Made by a program: the position numbers and the translations under genes
In this document: positions 17,183-27,032 of the stretch, one piece after another
Layout of the letters: each line of letters starts with the position of its first letter
How positions within the stretch are numbered: the first letter of the stretch is position 1
Origin: Paenibacillus albidus
Lineage (GTDB): Bacteria > Bacillota > Bacilli > Paenibacillales > Paenibacillaceae
DNA: 64,000 nucleotides
Direction: 5' to 3'
Assembly (NCBI RefSeq): GCF_014644435.1
Contig: NZ_BMKR01000002.1
Coordinates: forward strand, 62,001 to 126,000
The notes under the pieces: generated by a model
What the model was told of the DNA's origin: nothing
Database searches by the model: none
Seen by the model: only the letters and a program-made list of their open reading frames with translations

Positions 17183-18159
17183 ATAACATTCGCCGCCTTT
17201 ACGGATAGTGTATTATGAAATTGGGCATAGATAACTTCTTCCACGGGATGGCCGCTTTTTTCCATAGCCATCAGTAATGCTCCGGCCACCGGCTCTTGAG
17301 TCAGCATCTTCAGCTGGCAGTCCGGTGCCGCAAGTCTGACTTCGGCTTCAATAAAAGGCACAACATAACGGCTTTCTCCACGGGTCAGAATGCTTCCCGC
17401 CATGACCAGATCAAAATGATCCTGCTCCATGCCCAATTTGCGGATAACAGCGCTGGCGGCAATCCCCAGCTCCCGCCCCTGCCGGCTTAATATCCCCCGG
17501 GCTATCTCGTCGTGCTCGGCTACTTGGAATAACAGCTTGGCGATGTCATGGGGCACCCGCAGTCCATTATCCAGAAAATGATGAAACATAACTTCTTCCG
17601 AGGCATAACCCAACTGCTCGAGGATGGCCTGCGCCAGCCGTGTCGGCTCCTCGCGGCCTTCCCAAGCCCGGATAACTGAGCGGAAAGCCTCAATTGCCAG
17701 ATCGGAACCTCCGCCAAAATCACCAAACGTGTATCCGAACCCGCCAACCTGCAGCTCTTGGCCTCTGCCGTTGATGCCATAGCAGTTGGTTCCTGTACCG
17801 CAGATGACCACCACTCCGGAGGGCTGCCGTGTTCCGGCCCGCAAACCAATAACGGTATCGCATACGATATCATGACGTTCCAGGCCAAGCCTGGCAATCA
17901 TCGGCCGCAGGATTTGAAAGTCCGCCTCCCTGTCGGCCCCTGCCAGCCCAAACAAGGAATAGGTAATGTTCTCTTTGGTCAAACCGGCCTGAATCAAAGC
18001 GTCTTCTACCGCCTGCCGGATATTGGTTTCAGCTGTAGCCGCACCCGCCTGATGGTTGCCGCATCCACTACTGCCGCGACCCATAATATGGCCGGTCGCG
18101 TCGGATATAACGGCCAAAGTTTTACTGCCTCCGCCATCAACACCCAAATAATAGTTCAA
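17179..18159 (-). CDS. BadF/BadG/BcrA/BcrD-family kinase (N-acetylglucosamine kinase-like)
   Basis: An ASKHA-fold sugar kinase of 326 residues, cytoplasmic. It has the phosphate-1 loop YLGVDGGGSKTLAVI, LFGLAGADR, the phosphate-2 motif VVVICGTGTNCYGI, and GGFGYTFGDFGGGSDLAIEA, the pattern of eukaryotic-type N-acetylglucosamine kinases. The start is a TTG at 18159 with GGGAG just before it. The stop overlaps the GH4 start. In the operon with an importer, GH4 and NagZ, it most likely phosphorylates GlcNAc, GlcN or an amino-sugar disaccharide at O6. Confidence 0.85.
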   Translation of the reverse strand: MNYYLGVDGGGSKTLAVISDATGHIMGRGSSGCGNHQAGAATAETNIRQAVEDALIQAGLTKENITYSLFGLAGADREADFQILRPMIARLGLERHDIVCDTVIGLRAGTRQPSGVVVICGTGTNCYGINGRGQELQVGGFGYTFGDFGGGSDLAIEAFRSVIRAWEGREEPTRLAQAILEQLGYASEEVMFHHFLDNGLRVPHDIAKLLFQVAEHDEIARGILSRQGRELGIAASAVIRKLGMEQDHFDLVMAGSILTRGESRYVVPFIEAEVRLAAPDCQLKMLTQEPVAGALLMAMEKSGHPVEEVIYAQFHNTLSVKAANVI

Positions 18160-18256
18160 GGTCTCCCGCTCCCGTTTGTTATACCGGACCCGTATTGCTC
18201 TTTGTTTCTCCCGGGTCCGGCACCACAGTTAGTTTAGATTCATCTAAGATCTATTC

Positions 18257-19927
18257 TTACTTCAATTTGCTCAGGTTCTCCTGCCATTTCACTGTTTTGA
18301 ACTTGAGTAATTCACTGTAGCCTACCTGCTGCGCATCCGCTTCAGCCTGATCAAGGACGGCTAATACTTCTTCCTTGCTGGCCGCGTTAAGCACGGCTTG
18401 TGCTCTGGCTTTTTCGTAGATTTCACTTACACTTTGAGAAATAATGCCTTCCTGCGAGTCTCCTGCCGGAGCAAGATTGACGAACTCGGTTGTGTCATAT
18501 TGTGTTCTCCAGGTGATCTCCGACTGCCACTTCGTTTCCCAGCTTTTCTTGTCTTCCGGCAGCGTAGATTCGAACTTCATTTTGGAATTGTCTACGTAGA
18601 CCGTGTTGCCGCTCCACTGCAGATTGACGGTTGCATTCATCAGCTCGTCGCGGCCCTTCGTATCGGTCGTAAAGGCTTCTGTGAACAGTGGGGCTTCTTC
18701 TTCGTCCGTGCCGTTCCAGTACTTGCCTTCAGGTCCCCACATAATAATCCGCTGTCCTTCGGGTCCAGTGAACCAATCCAGGAAAGCGAAGATAGCTTCC
18801 GGATCTTTGGCCGCAGAAGTGATTACACTGACGTTCCAGCCCAGCTGGTTGTACGCCCCGGGGAAAATCTTGTTTTTATCCAGCCCTTGCTTATGAACAG
18901 GCCAGACCATGATGTAACCGGCCTCCGGGTCCTCCTCTTTCAATAGTGCATTGCCGATTGCCCCGTATTCTGTCGGGCTGGAGGCAGCATAAACGGCCGT
19001 TTTGCCTGTAATGATCTTCTGTTCCACCTGCTCAAGGGTTTGAGTGAAGGCATCCTGGCTGATTAATTTATCCCGGTACAGTTGATTGGCGTATACAAGC
19101 GATTCCCGGAACGCCTCATCTTTAAATACCGAGGTCATTTCACTGCCGGTCGGAATGGCCATCATGCTCAGGGCACTGTAGACATACGGACGATTCTCGG
19201 CAAAAGCCGATGACAGTACGTCAATGCCTTCCGCACCCTGTCCCACCTCCAGCGGAATGACATCCGGGTATTTCTCCTTGACCAGCTTTAAGTAGGCGTG
19301 CAGATCATCTGTTGTCTCAAGGGAGGGGGTGCCGAGTTCGTTGTATATTTTTTTGTTGACCAAATATCCGGTGTTGCCGTTAGGCTGAGTCGTATACCAG
19401 TTAGGGAACTGGTACAGCTTGCCGTCCGAGGAACGCAGCATATTCAGTGTCTCTTCGCCGGCCCACTTCTTCAGATTCGGATATTTGTCCAAATAGTCAT
19501 CAAAGGGTACGATCGCTCCAGCAGCTCTTAATTGTTCTACATCTGCGCCCCGCTCCGTCCAGATCACATCCGGCAGTTCACCGGAGACAATCATCGTGCT
19601 GAGTTTTTGCTTGGCGTTCCCTCCGGAGCTGATAGGCACAATATTGACTTTTTTATTCTCCTTGATCCACTTGGAGGACAGATCCTCGCCCCAGTTAGGC
19701 ATGGTATACCAGTCATAGTGGCCGTAAAAGGAAAACTCCAGCGGCTGTTCACCCAGAACGTAAGCTCCGCCTCCGGCAGTGTTGGTAGACGTTTCAGATT
19801 TTCCGGCTGCATTACCCGGTTCTTTCGTGTTCGTGGCTGTTTCATTCCCGCCCATACAGCCTGTTAATCCAATCATAAGACCGAGTACGGCAGCTATGGA
19901 AGCTGTTCTCTTTTTGCCTAATTTCAT
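18257..19927 (-). CDS. Extracellular sugar-binding lipoprotein
   Basis: The substrate-binding protein of a CUT1-type ABC importer, 556 residues (LipO/family 1, the long form common in Paenibacillus). A lipoprotein signal with lipobox LTGCMGG ends at Cys24, followed by a Thr/Asn-rich spacer, then the two-lobed binding fold. Aromatic residues are frequent, as expected for sugar contacts. GGGGG precedes the ATG. It lies directly downstream of two permease genes of LplB/LplC type. No ATPase gene is in the cluster, so a shared MsmX-like ATPase elsewhere must energise it. Confidence 0.88.
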   Translation of the reverse strand: MKLGKKRTASIAAVLGLMIGLTGCMGGNETATNTKEPGNAAGKSETSTNTAGGGAYVLGEQPLEFSFYGHYDWYTMPNWGEDLSSKWIKENKKVNIVPISSGGNAKQKLSTMIVSGELPDVIWTERGADVEQLRAAGAIVPFDDYLDKYPNLKKWAGEETLNMLRSSDGKLYQFPNWYTTQPNGNTGYLVNKKIYNELGTPSLETTDDLHAYLKLVKEKYPDVIPLEVGQGAEGIDVLSSAFAENRPYVYSALSMMAIPTGSEMTSVFKDEAFRESLVYANQLYRDKLISQDAFTQTLEQVEQKIITGKTAVYAASSPTEYGAIGNALLKEEDPEAGYIMVWPVHKQGLDKNKIFPGAYNQLGWNVSVITSAAKDPEAIFAFLDWFTGPEGQRIIMWGPEGKYWNGTDEEEAPLFTEAFTTDTKGRDELMNATVNLQWSGNTVYVDNSKMKFESTLPEDKKSWETKWQSEITWRTQYDTTEFVNLAPAGDSQEGIISQSVSEIYEKARAQAVLNAASKEEVLAVLDQAEADAQQVGYSELLKFKTVKWQENLSKLK

Positions 19928-19951
19928 CGCAAGTTTCCCCCTTTGAGATCC

Positions 19952-20845
19952 CTATTCTTTCAATGAACCAACCATGACGCCTTTCACAAAGTACTTTTGC
20001 AGAAAAGGATATACACATAAAATCGGGATAGTAGCCACCATCATCGTAGCCATGGACAGGGACTTGGTGGTGACCGCACGCATCTTGTTCATCCGTCCCT
20101 GAGCTGCCGCGTCGAGCTGTGCCATTTGTTCGGCCATGATGTTGGAATTAAGGATTTGCTGCAGCTTGGTTTGGATCGGCATCAAATCGGTGTTGCTGAT
20201 ATAGATGCTGGGTGTGAACCAGTCATTCCAGTGATAGACGGCTGTGAACAGGGACAACGTAGCCACAACCGGTCCCGACAGTGGAAACACTATCCTCATC
20301 AGCACCCCCCAGTTGGAACAGCCGTCGATCCTTGCCGATTCTTCCAGACCCGCCGGGATTCCCTTGAAGAAGGTCCGGAAGATAATCATGTTCCATACAC
20401 TGATCAATCCCGGGATGATCATGACCCAGAAGGAGTTGAACATGCCCAGCTCACGGATCAGCAGGAAGGTCGGAATCAGTCCGCCGCTGAAATACATAGT
20501 GATGATGCAGAACACCATATAAGGCTTGCGGCCAATCAGCTCCGACTTGCTCATGCCGTAAGCAAAGATTGCAGTTGCTGCGATAGAGGCCAACGTTCCG
20601 ATCACGGTGCGCAGGACAGAGATGACAAAGCCGTTAATCAGACGGCTGTCTTCAAAGACCACACTGTAATTCTCCAGAGAAAATTTTCTCGGCCAAAAAG
20701 TGATTCCGCCCCTCATTGTGTCAGTTCCGTTGTTAAACGAAATAACAGCTGCATTCCAGAATGGATAAAACGACAGGAAGGCTAATATCGCCAATAAAAA
20801 ATAGATAAATATCACAAGCAGTCTGTCGCCGGCTGACAGCTTCAT
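19952..20845 (-). CDS. Carbohydrate ABC transporter permease, LplC type
   Basis: One of two inner-membrane permeases of the importer; about 297 residues, six predicted membrane helices. It carries the EAA loop ESARIDGCSNWGVLMRIVFPL that contacts the ATPase. The start at 20845 is used because GGAGGGGG precedes its ATG; the longer frame would overlap the upstream gene. The C-terminus PFLQKYFVKGVMVGSLKE is the conserved end of this family. Confidence 0.9.
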   Translation of the reverse strand: MKLSAGDRLLVIFIYFLLAILAFLSFYPFWNAAVISFNNGTDTMRGGITFWPRKFSLENYSVVFEDSRLINGFVISVLRTVIGTLASIAATAIFAYGMSKSELIGRKPYMVFCIITMYFSGGLIPTFLLIRELGMFNSFWVMIIPGLISVWNMIIFRTFFKGIPAGLEESARIDGCSNWGVLMRIVFPLSGPVVATLSLFTAVYHWNDWFTPSIYISNTDLMPIQTKLQQILNSNIMAEQMAQLDAAAQGRMNKMRAVTTKSLSMATMMVATIPILCVYPFLQKYFVKGVMVGSLKE

Positions 20846-20867
20846 CTGCAACCCCCTCCTTTGTGCC

Positions 20868-21824
20868 CTACCATAGGCTGTTGCCGGATTTACGTGCGGC
20901 ATAGTTCGCGCCTACCAGCAGGAACACCCCGATCAGCGATTTGAAGAGTCCGGCTGCCGTAGCATAAGAATAACGGTTATTCTGTATACCAATGCGGTAT
21001 ACATACGTATCAATGACATCACTGACATCACGCAACACCGGATTGGAGCCGATCAACAGGATGTCCTCAAAACCCGCACTGAGCAAATTGCCGACGGCGA
21101 GAATCAAAAAGACGATAATAACAGGCAGAATAGAGGGCAGCGTAATCGTAAACATTTGTCTGAGCTTGCCTGCACCGTCCATCGATGCCGCCTCGTGCAT
21201 ATGCGGATCGATGCCGGCTATGGCCGCCAGATAGACAATGGAAGAAAAGCCGATTTCTTTCCAAACGCCCGTTGTAACAAGGATGGTCCAGAAATACTTG
21301 GGAAGAGAAAGAAAGTTAACGGGATCTTCGATCAGATTTAATTGACCCAGGAGCATATTCACACTCCCGTTCTCTGTCGAGAGCATGGACATGACGAAAC
21401 CGGAGACAATGACCCAGGACAGAAAATGCGGCAGATAGCTGATGGTCTGCACGGTTTTTTTGAATACCTTGCTGCGCACTTCGTTCAGCATCAGCGCAAG
21501 CAGCACCGGTGCCGGAAACCCAATCAGCAGCTTCAGCAGACTGATGACAATCGTATTCCTCATAATGGTCCAGAATTCGGGGGCATTGAAGAACATCTCA
21601 AAATGCTTGAGCCCGACCCAAGGGCTGGCGGAGAATCCTTTAAACAGGTTGTAGTCCTGAAAAGCCATCAGTACGCCATACATGGGAATGTAACTGAACA
21701 CGAAGATGAAGAACAGCGCCGGCAGCACCATCAGCTGAAGATCCCACTGCCGGACGAATCGCATAAATAACCTTGGCCTGCGGGGCTCTTTTTTCATTTC
21801 AGTATGATAGGCGATCTTCTGCAT
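20868..21824 (-). CDS. Carbohydrate ABC transporter permease, LplB type
   Basis: The second permease of the importer, about 318 residues with six membrane helices after a basic N-terminal tail. The EAA loop is HEAASMDGAGKLRQMFTITL. GAGGAGG stands six bases before the ATG at 21824, deciding the start over 21842. LplB/LplC pairs import oligosaccharides or glycosides without their own ATPase. It is the first transport gene after the AraC regulator. Confidence 0.9.
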   Translation of the reverse strand: MQKIAYHTEMKKEPRRPRLFMRFVRQWDLQLMVLPALFFIFVFSYIPMYGVLMAFQDYNLFKGFSASPWVGLKHFEMFFNAPEFWTIMRNTIVISLLKLLIGFPAPVLLALMLNEVRSKVFKKTVQTISYLPHFLSWVIVSGFVMSMLSTENGSVNMLLGQLNLIEDPVNFLSLPKYFWTILVTTGVWKEIGFSSIVYLAAIAGIDPHMHEAASMDGAGKLRQMFTITLPSILPVIIVFLILAVGNLLSAGFEDILLIGSNPVLRDVSDVIDTYVYRIGIQNNRYSYATAAGLFKSLIGVFLLVGANYAARKSGNSLW

Positions 21825-21894
21825 TTTAACCTCCTCTTCCACATACTTCTTGTTAGTGCTTATAACCTATATTGTTATATTACCTGACTCAATA

Positions 21895-22836
21895 CTACTC
21901 TATTTGAGTTTTCACTGCTCCGCCTAATCTCTCGAAGACTAACACTATCTTACTGTCACATAAACCGGGCTTGCTGCGAATATTACGCGGCTCGGTTCCG
22001 ATATGGCGTTTGAACAGCCGATTGAAATTGGACAAGGTGCGGAAGCCGCATTCCATCGCGATATCCAGGATTTTGCGGTCGGTCGTCTGTAGTAGGGTAT
22101 AGGCATTCTCCAGCCGAAGGTGAATCAAGTACATAAGAGGGGACATTCCGACAGTGCGCCGAAAAATGTCGCTGAATCGGGAAGGACTCAAATAGACAAG
22201 CGCAGACAATTCCTCCAGACTCCATGGATAATCGAACTGCTCCTCCATGATTCGGGTGACATGCCAGATCTTTTCAAGCTGAGGTGTGGTGATGGTGGTT
22301 TTGTTCTCTTTTAAAGTATCCATGCGGAAATAACGGTTAACATTCACGAGGAACTGCATCAGAAGGGTGTACACCATGGAAGTATAAGACGGGCGCTCCG
22401 CTTCATGCTCCTCCTGCATTTGCAGAAGCAGTGAGCGCAGCAGCACCATCCGTTCATTATTGCGGTCCAGCAGATTGCTGAAGTAGAGGCCCATTTCTTT
22501 AAAAGGCGCCAAAATATCGGGATCATAACGCAGTGTCCCCAGAAACCAGGAGGCATCGACCGTGATGACCTGCATGACCAGGTTCTCGGTTTCGTAGGCA
22601 CAGTGCAGATCATTGGAGTTAATCAGGAGAATGTCTCCCTCGCAGAAGTCATATCGTTCCCCGTTGATCATGTAGTAGCCTGTACCGGATTTAATCATGT
22701 TGATTTCCAGAGCGTCGTGGGCATGCAGCCTTTGATAGTGTGAGGTCACACCGATCGTATCACTGAGGAAGATCGGATATTGCCTGGAAAAAATAACTTT
22801 CTCTCTGAGGATATTCTGAGCGCGTGACTGCACCAT
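21895..22836 (-). CDS. AraC-family regulator with cupin-like sensor domain
   Basis: A transcription factor of about 313 residues. The N-terminal part is a cupin-type effector domain (RLHAHDALEINMIKSGTGYY, GDILLINSNDLHCAY). The C-terminal ~100 residues hold two helix-turn-helix motifs, with YLSPSRFSDIFRRTVGMSPL and IAMECGFRTLSNFNRLFKRH. It is the first gene of the cluster and is read in the same direction as the transporter, 71 bases upstream of it. It probably activates the operon when the imported sugar is present. Start at ATG 22836 with GGGAG before it. Confidence 0.87.
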   Translation of the reverse strand: MVQSRAQNILREKVIFSRQYPIFLSDTIGVTSHYQRLHAHDALEINMIKSGTGYYMINGERYDFCEGDILLINSNDLHCAYETENLVMQVITVDASWFLGTLRYDPDILAPFKEMGLYFSNLLDRNNERMVLLRSLLLQMQEEHEAERPSYTSMVYTLLMQFLVNVNRYFRMDTLKENKTTITTPQLEKIWHVTRIMEEQFDYPWSLEELSALVYLSPSRFSDIFRRTVGMSPLMYLIHLRLENAYTLLQTTDRKILDIAMECGFRTLSNFNRLFKRHIGTEPRNIRSKPGLCDSKIVLVFERLGGAVKTQIE

Positions 22837-23131
22837 TATACTCACTCCCTAGACAGGTTGAACTGCATGAAATTGAAGTGAACCTACTGTATCCTGCTGT
22901 AAGTTAACGCAATTTTCTTATGTTCATCCTAAAATAATCTCATATAAGTGTCAACAAAAGTTACATAAGATTGTTGGAGCTAACATGATTCTTCACTTAT
23001 TGGCATTTCTGTTATCTATGGATTTTTATTTAAGCTTATGATGTAAGCCCTTTAATATGCTGCCGAATGACTCAGGCGGGAAAAGTTTGACGCTTACGAC
23101 TCAGGACTGGCTACGTCAAACTCCAAATGGA
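22837..23131. other. Intergenic region upstream of the AraC gene
   Basis: About 295 bases between the kinase terminator and the AraC-type gene. It must contain the promoter of the AraC-led operon, but no convincing -35/-10 pair could be chosen. The stretch 22900-23040 is strongly AT-rich. No ORF or clear repeat was seen. Confidence 0.4.
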
Positions 23132-23178
23132 AGAAACCAAAACATCCCTGCGGGAAAAGACTTGTCTGCAGGGATGTT
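23132..23178 (-). terminator. Intrinsic terminator of the FGGY kinase gene
   Basis: AACATCCCTGC (23141-23151) pairs with 23168-23178. On the minus strand the hairpin is followed by TTGGTTT. It lies 22 bases after the kinase stop. Confidence 0.7.
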
Positions 23179-23200
23179 GCGATTTCCCGTATTCTATATT

Positions 23201-25189
23201 CTAATCCGTTGCAACAGAGAAAATAGACACCGATTCGAAATAAAGATATCGGCGTTCATCCTCCTGAATATCAGGGGGCATATTCCAGTACTCCTCCTTT
23301 AGAAAGTCTTCTTCGGTCAGATTAATGGACCTCCACAGTGTAAGTCCAAGACGGGGAAACCTGTAAGTACAGCCCACCTCCTCGGGATTCCGTTCATACG
23401 CGGATTGCTGATCCAGAATTTCCACCAACTTCGCCGCTTTTGTGCGGAACAGATCTGTTTCCCTGTAAAGGCAGGTCCAGGGGGCATCCGGATTAGCGAT
23501 TTCGATAAAAGAAGCCTTCCCTTCCCCATCGTACTCCACACGGAAATAGACCTGAACCTCCCGGGCAGCCAGCTCCATCTCTTCCCGCGTCATGCCCAGC
23601 CGCAAAGGACCGATAGAGTGCCCGGGCTGGACCATCAGAATAGGTCTCGCAGGAGTCTGCAGTACACTCAGACCATAACGTACTATCAATTCATTCCGTT
23701 TCTCAGCGGTTATTTGCAGCTGCTCTTCATCGGAATCTTCCCCTGCCCCTTCGTTTGCAGCCGAATAGGAGCTGTCTGTCGCCAGTCCGTCCTTCGATGA
23801 ATCTGCTTCTTCCGGTGCTTGCACCGTGGCCACGAACGCCGCCGCTTCCTGGAAGCTGCCGATTGCGCCTGATCCCACAGCTGCACACAACGCCGCTCCG
23901 GCGGCCGCTTCTTCCGGTGCCGCGCTAAGTCTCATCGGCAGCCCGAATACGGTTTGCGCCTTCGCACATAGTACAGGATTGGTACGCAGCGCGTTGCCGG
24001 ACCCGATTAAATACTGGAAAGGTTGAGCCGTCTGCTGTTGCTGCAATTTCATATAGAAAACGAGTAATTCATCAAGCATTCCCTGAAGAAACGAATGCGT
24101 CAGATTTCCGGGAGTAAAGTTCTCCGGCGTGATGCCCTCAATACTGCCGCGGGCACCCGGATTCTGACGCGATCCGAGAAACTGTGGATTCACAGTCAAT
24201 CCGCGGCCGCCGCTCTGTTCATTAACGAGAAGCTGATTCATCAGAGGATAGATGTCGCCCGCTTCGTCGCCCGTATAAGCCTCAATCACTTGCCTAAAAA
24301 AACTCTCCAGCAGCGCGTAGGATTTGCCTCCGCTCAGAGCCGCGCCAACCATCAGGATGCCGCCACCGGGAAAGGGTCTTGCTTCCATTCCTTCTATTCG
24401 GGGGCATGCCTCCGGCAGAAGCGCCGACACCTGGCTTCCTGTCCCTATGTTCAGAAGCAGCGAATTCTGCGGCTGTGGCACACTTCCGAGAAAACTGGAT
24501 TGATTGTCTCCCAGTGAGGTGCAGACCGATAGTCCGGTGCGCGTCTGACCGATTATAGTCCCGCTTGGCACTACTTGAGGCAAATATTGCGGCTGTAGAC
24601 CTGCTCCGGCAAGGGTCTCCTTGTCGAAATTATTTAAGGCGAAGCTGTAGCAACCGATCCCTGCTGCCTGGGTTGCGTCAATCAATGGTTTATTTACGCC
24701 GCACAGCCTCATGGCCACATAATCCGCAATTGTGCACAAGCTGGCTGCTTCTGGTGGTACAAGATGGTGACGCAGGTTATAGAAGTGGGTTGCTAACCCG
24801 TAACCCGAAGCCACTTCATAACCGGTCTGTTCGCTCAGCCACTCTGCATAGGAGCAGGTAGGTTCCAACGCCAGATTCCCTCTACCATCCTGCCAGGTAT
24901 AAAGTGGACTGACATGTTTGCCTTCGCGGTCCGTGTATACAATTCCGTGCATTTGCCCAGTCAGGCCGATTCCGCGCACGTCCGGTTCCCACTTCATCAG
25001 TTGATCCAGCATTCCTTCTGCCTGATCTAAGATCGTTTGCGGATCCTGCAGTCTTTCCCAATCCGGACTGCTCTTGGGTCTGACGAAGCTGTTCTCTTCC
25101 GAAATCATGTGCGAAACAGATTTGTGCTCCAGGTCATACACCACACCGGTTAGGGTTGTAGTTCCAATATCCAGTCCAATGAACTTCAT
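23201..25189 (-). CDS. FGGY-family carbohydrate kinase with extra C-terminal domain (sedoheptulokinase-like)
   Basis: A cytoplasmic ASKHA sugar kinase of 662 residues against about 450-500 for the family. Residues 1-460 hold the FGGY_N and FGGY_C domains: phosphate-1 loop GLDIGTTTLTGVVYD, the sugar-binding GLTGQMHGIVY and YTWQDGRGN, ATP-site SLLLNIGTGSQVS, and FQYLIGSGNALRTNP. GQMHG and TWQDGR resemble sedoheptulokinases. After an acidic, Ser/Glu-rich linker (about 462-495) comes a ~165-residue domain (GHSIGPLRLGMTREEME, then TCLYRETDLFRTKAAKL) not part of FGGY kinases; it recalls small proteins with an I-x-LGMT motif. RBS GAGGGAAACTC precedes the ATG. It has its own terminator and no sugar genes in the same operon. 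Confidence 0.8.
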   Translation of the reverse strand: MKFIGLDIGTTTLTGVVYDLEHKSVSHMISEENSFVRPKSSPDWERLQDPQTILDQAEGMLDQLMKWEPDVRGIGLTGQMHGIVYTDREGKHVSPLYTWQDGRGNLALEPTCSYAEWLSEQTGYEVASGYGLATHFYNLRHHLVPPEAASLCTIADYVAMRLCGVNKPLIDATQAAGIGCYSFALNNFDKETLAGAGLQPQYLPQVVPSGTIIGQTRTGLSVCTSLGDNQSSFLGSVPQPQNSLLLNIGTGSQVSALLPEACPRIEGMEARPFPGGGILMVGAALSGGKSYALLESFFRQVIEAYTGDEAGDIYPLMNQLLVNEQSGGRGLTVNPQFLGSRQNPGARGSIEGITPENFTPGNLTHSFLQGMLDELLVFYMKLQQQQTAQPFQYLIGSGNALRTNPVLCAKAQTVFGLPMRLSAAPEEAAAGAALCAAVGSGAIGSFQEAAAFVATVQAPEEADSSKDGLATDSSYSAANEGAGEDSDEEQLQITAEKRNELIVRYGLSVLQTPARPILMVQPGHSIGPLRLGMTREEMELAAREVQVYFRVEYDGEGKASFIEIANPDAPWTCLYRETDLFRTKAAKLVEILDQQSAYERNPEEVGCTYRFPRLGLTLWRSINLTEEDFLKEEYWNMPPDIQEDERRYLYFESVSIFSVATD

Positions 25190-25351
25190 GAGTTTCCCTC
25201 TCTCCTAATCTTATGGCGTTATTCTATCAAATATTGAACGTGATTCCAACGGAAGAGAGGACGGTTTGCAGAGCTCCATTTGCACAGATAGGATCAGGTA
25301 TGGGAATATATTAGTACTGAAGTGAAATCAATGGTTGTAGGAGAGATTAAG

Positions 25352-25922
25352 ATGAACAAACTTGTATTTTTTCTCGGCCCAGCTGGAGCAGGCAAAACAA
25401 CGCTTGCCAAAGCGGTCGCTTCCCGCCGCAAAGCAGTTGTATTGGATATGGACATTCTGCTGCGTCCGGCAGCCGAGGCGATAATGATCTTGCATGGACT
25501 GGACCCCTCGGACAGAGATTCCGCCGAGTATAAGAAGCTCTGCCGTGATCTGGGTTACCGGATAACTATGGATGCTGCGCTTGATAATATCGGCCTGAAT
25601 GCAGATGTATTCGTAGTTGGTCCATTTACCAAAGAAGCTGCCGATCCGGATTGGATCGGCAGCGAATTGTTACGTATAGGACGTTCCTTGCAGGAAGTTG
25701 AGGTCAAGGTTGTGTGGGTGGAGCTGGCGGATGAAGAACTGTACCGCACACGGATTAATAGCCGGCACTCCCCTTTGGATGACTGGAAAATAAAACATTG
25801 GGCTGAATTTCGCAATTCACTCCGCCGCCGTAAGCTGCAGTGGCCGCTTCCGGAAACAGGTGTGGCCCTGATTGATAACTCGGACCCTGATATTGAGGCG
25901 ACTGTCCATAAGATTGAGCAAT

Positions 25923-25939
<17 letters not shown>
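25352..25939 (+). CDS. P-loop NTPase/kinase of unknown substrate
   Basis: A small cytosolic P-loop protein of 195 residues. Walker A is [15 protein letters not shown] at the very N-terminus, followed by LDMDILLRP, an Asp pair placed like the substrate-binding DxD of zeta-toxin and adenylyl-sulfate-type kinases. A lid-like basic segment ([20 protein letters not shown]) follows. The start at 25352 has AGGAGAG before it. It converges with the aldo/keto reductase gene and overlaps its end by 17 bases. No nearby antitoxin-like ORF was seen, so I call it a solitary metabolite kinase. Confidence 0.7.
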
Positions 25940-26900
<961 letters not shown>

Positions 26901-26992
26901 ACAGATTGTTGCCTCCTTAGTAGATAATTGATTGTACTTTCTTATTCTAGTTCACTCATTGCCAGGCTACCTCAGTATGTTTATGCTAGTAA

Positions 26993-27031
26993 CAAAAGTA
27001 CCAGGCAGCCGCCGGCCACCTGGTACTTTTG
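26993..27031. terminator. Intrinsic terminator with 13-bp stem
   Basis: CAAAAGTACCAGG (26993-27005) pairs exactly with 27019-27031. It starts two bases after the stop of the minus-strand regulator gene; the stem's own A/T ends serve as the T-run. Confidence 0.75.
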
Positions 27032-27032
27032 A

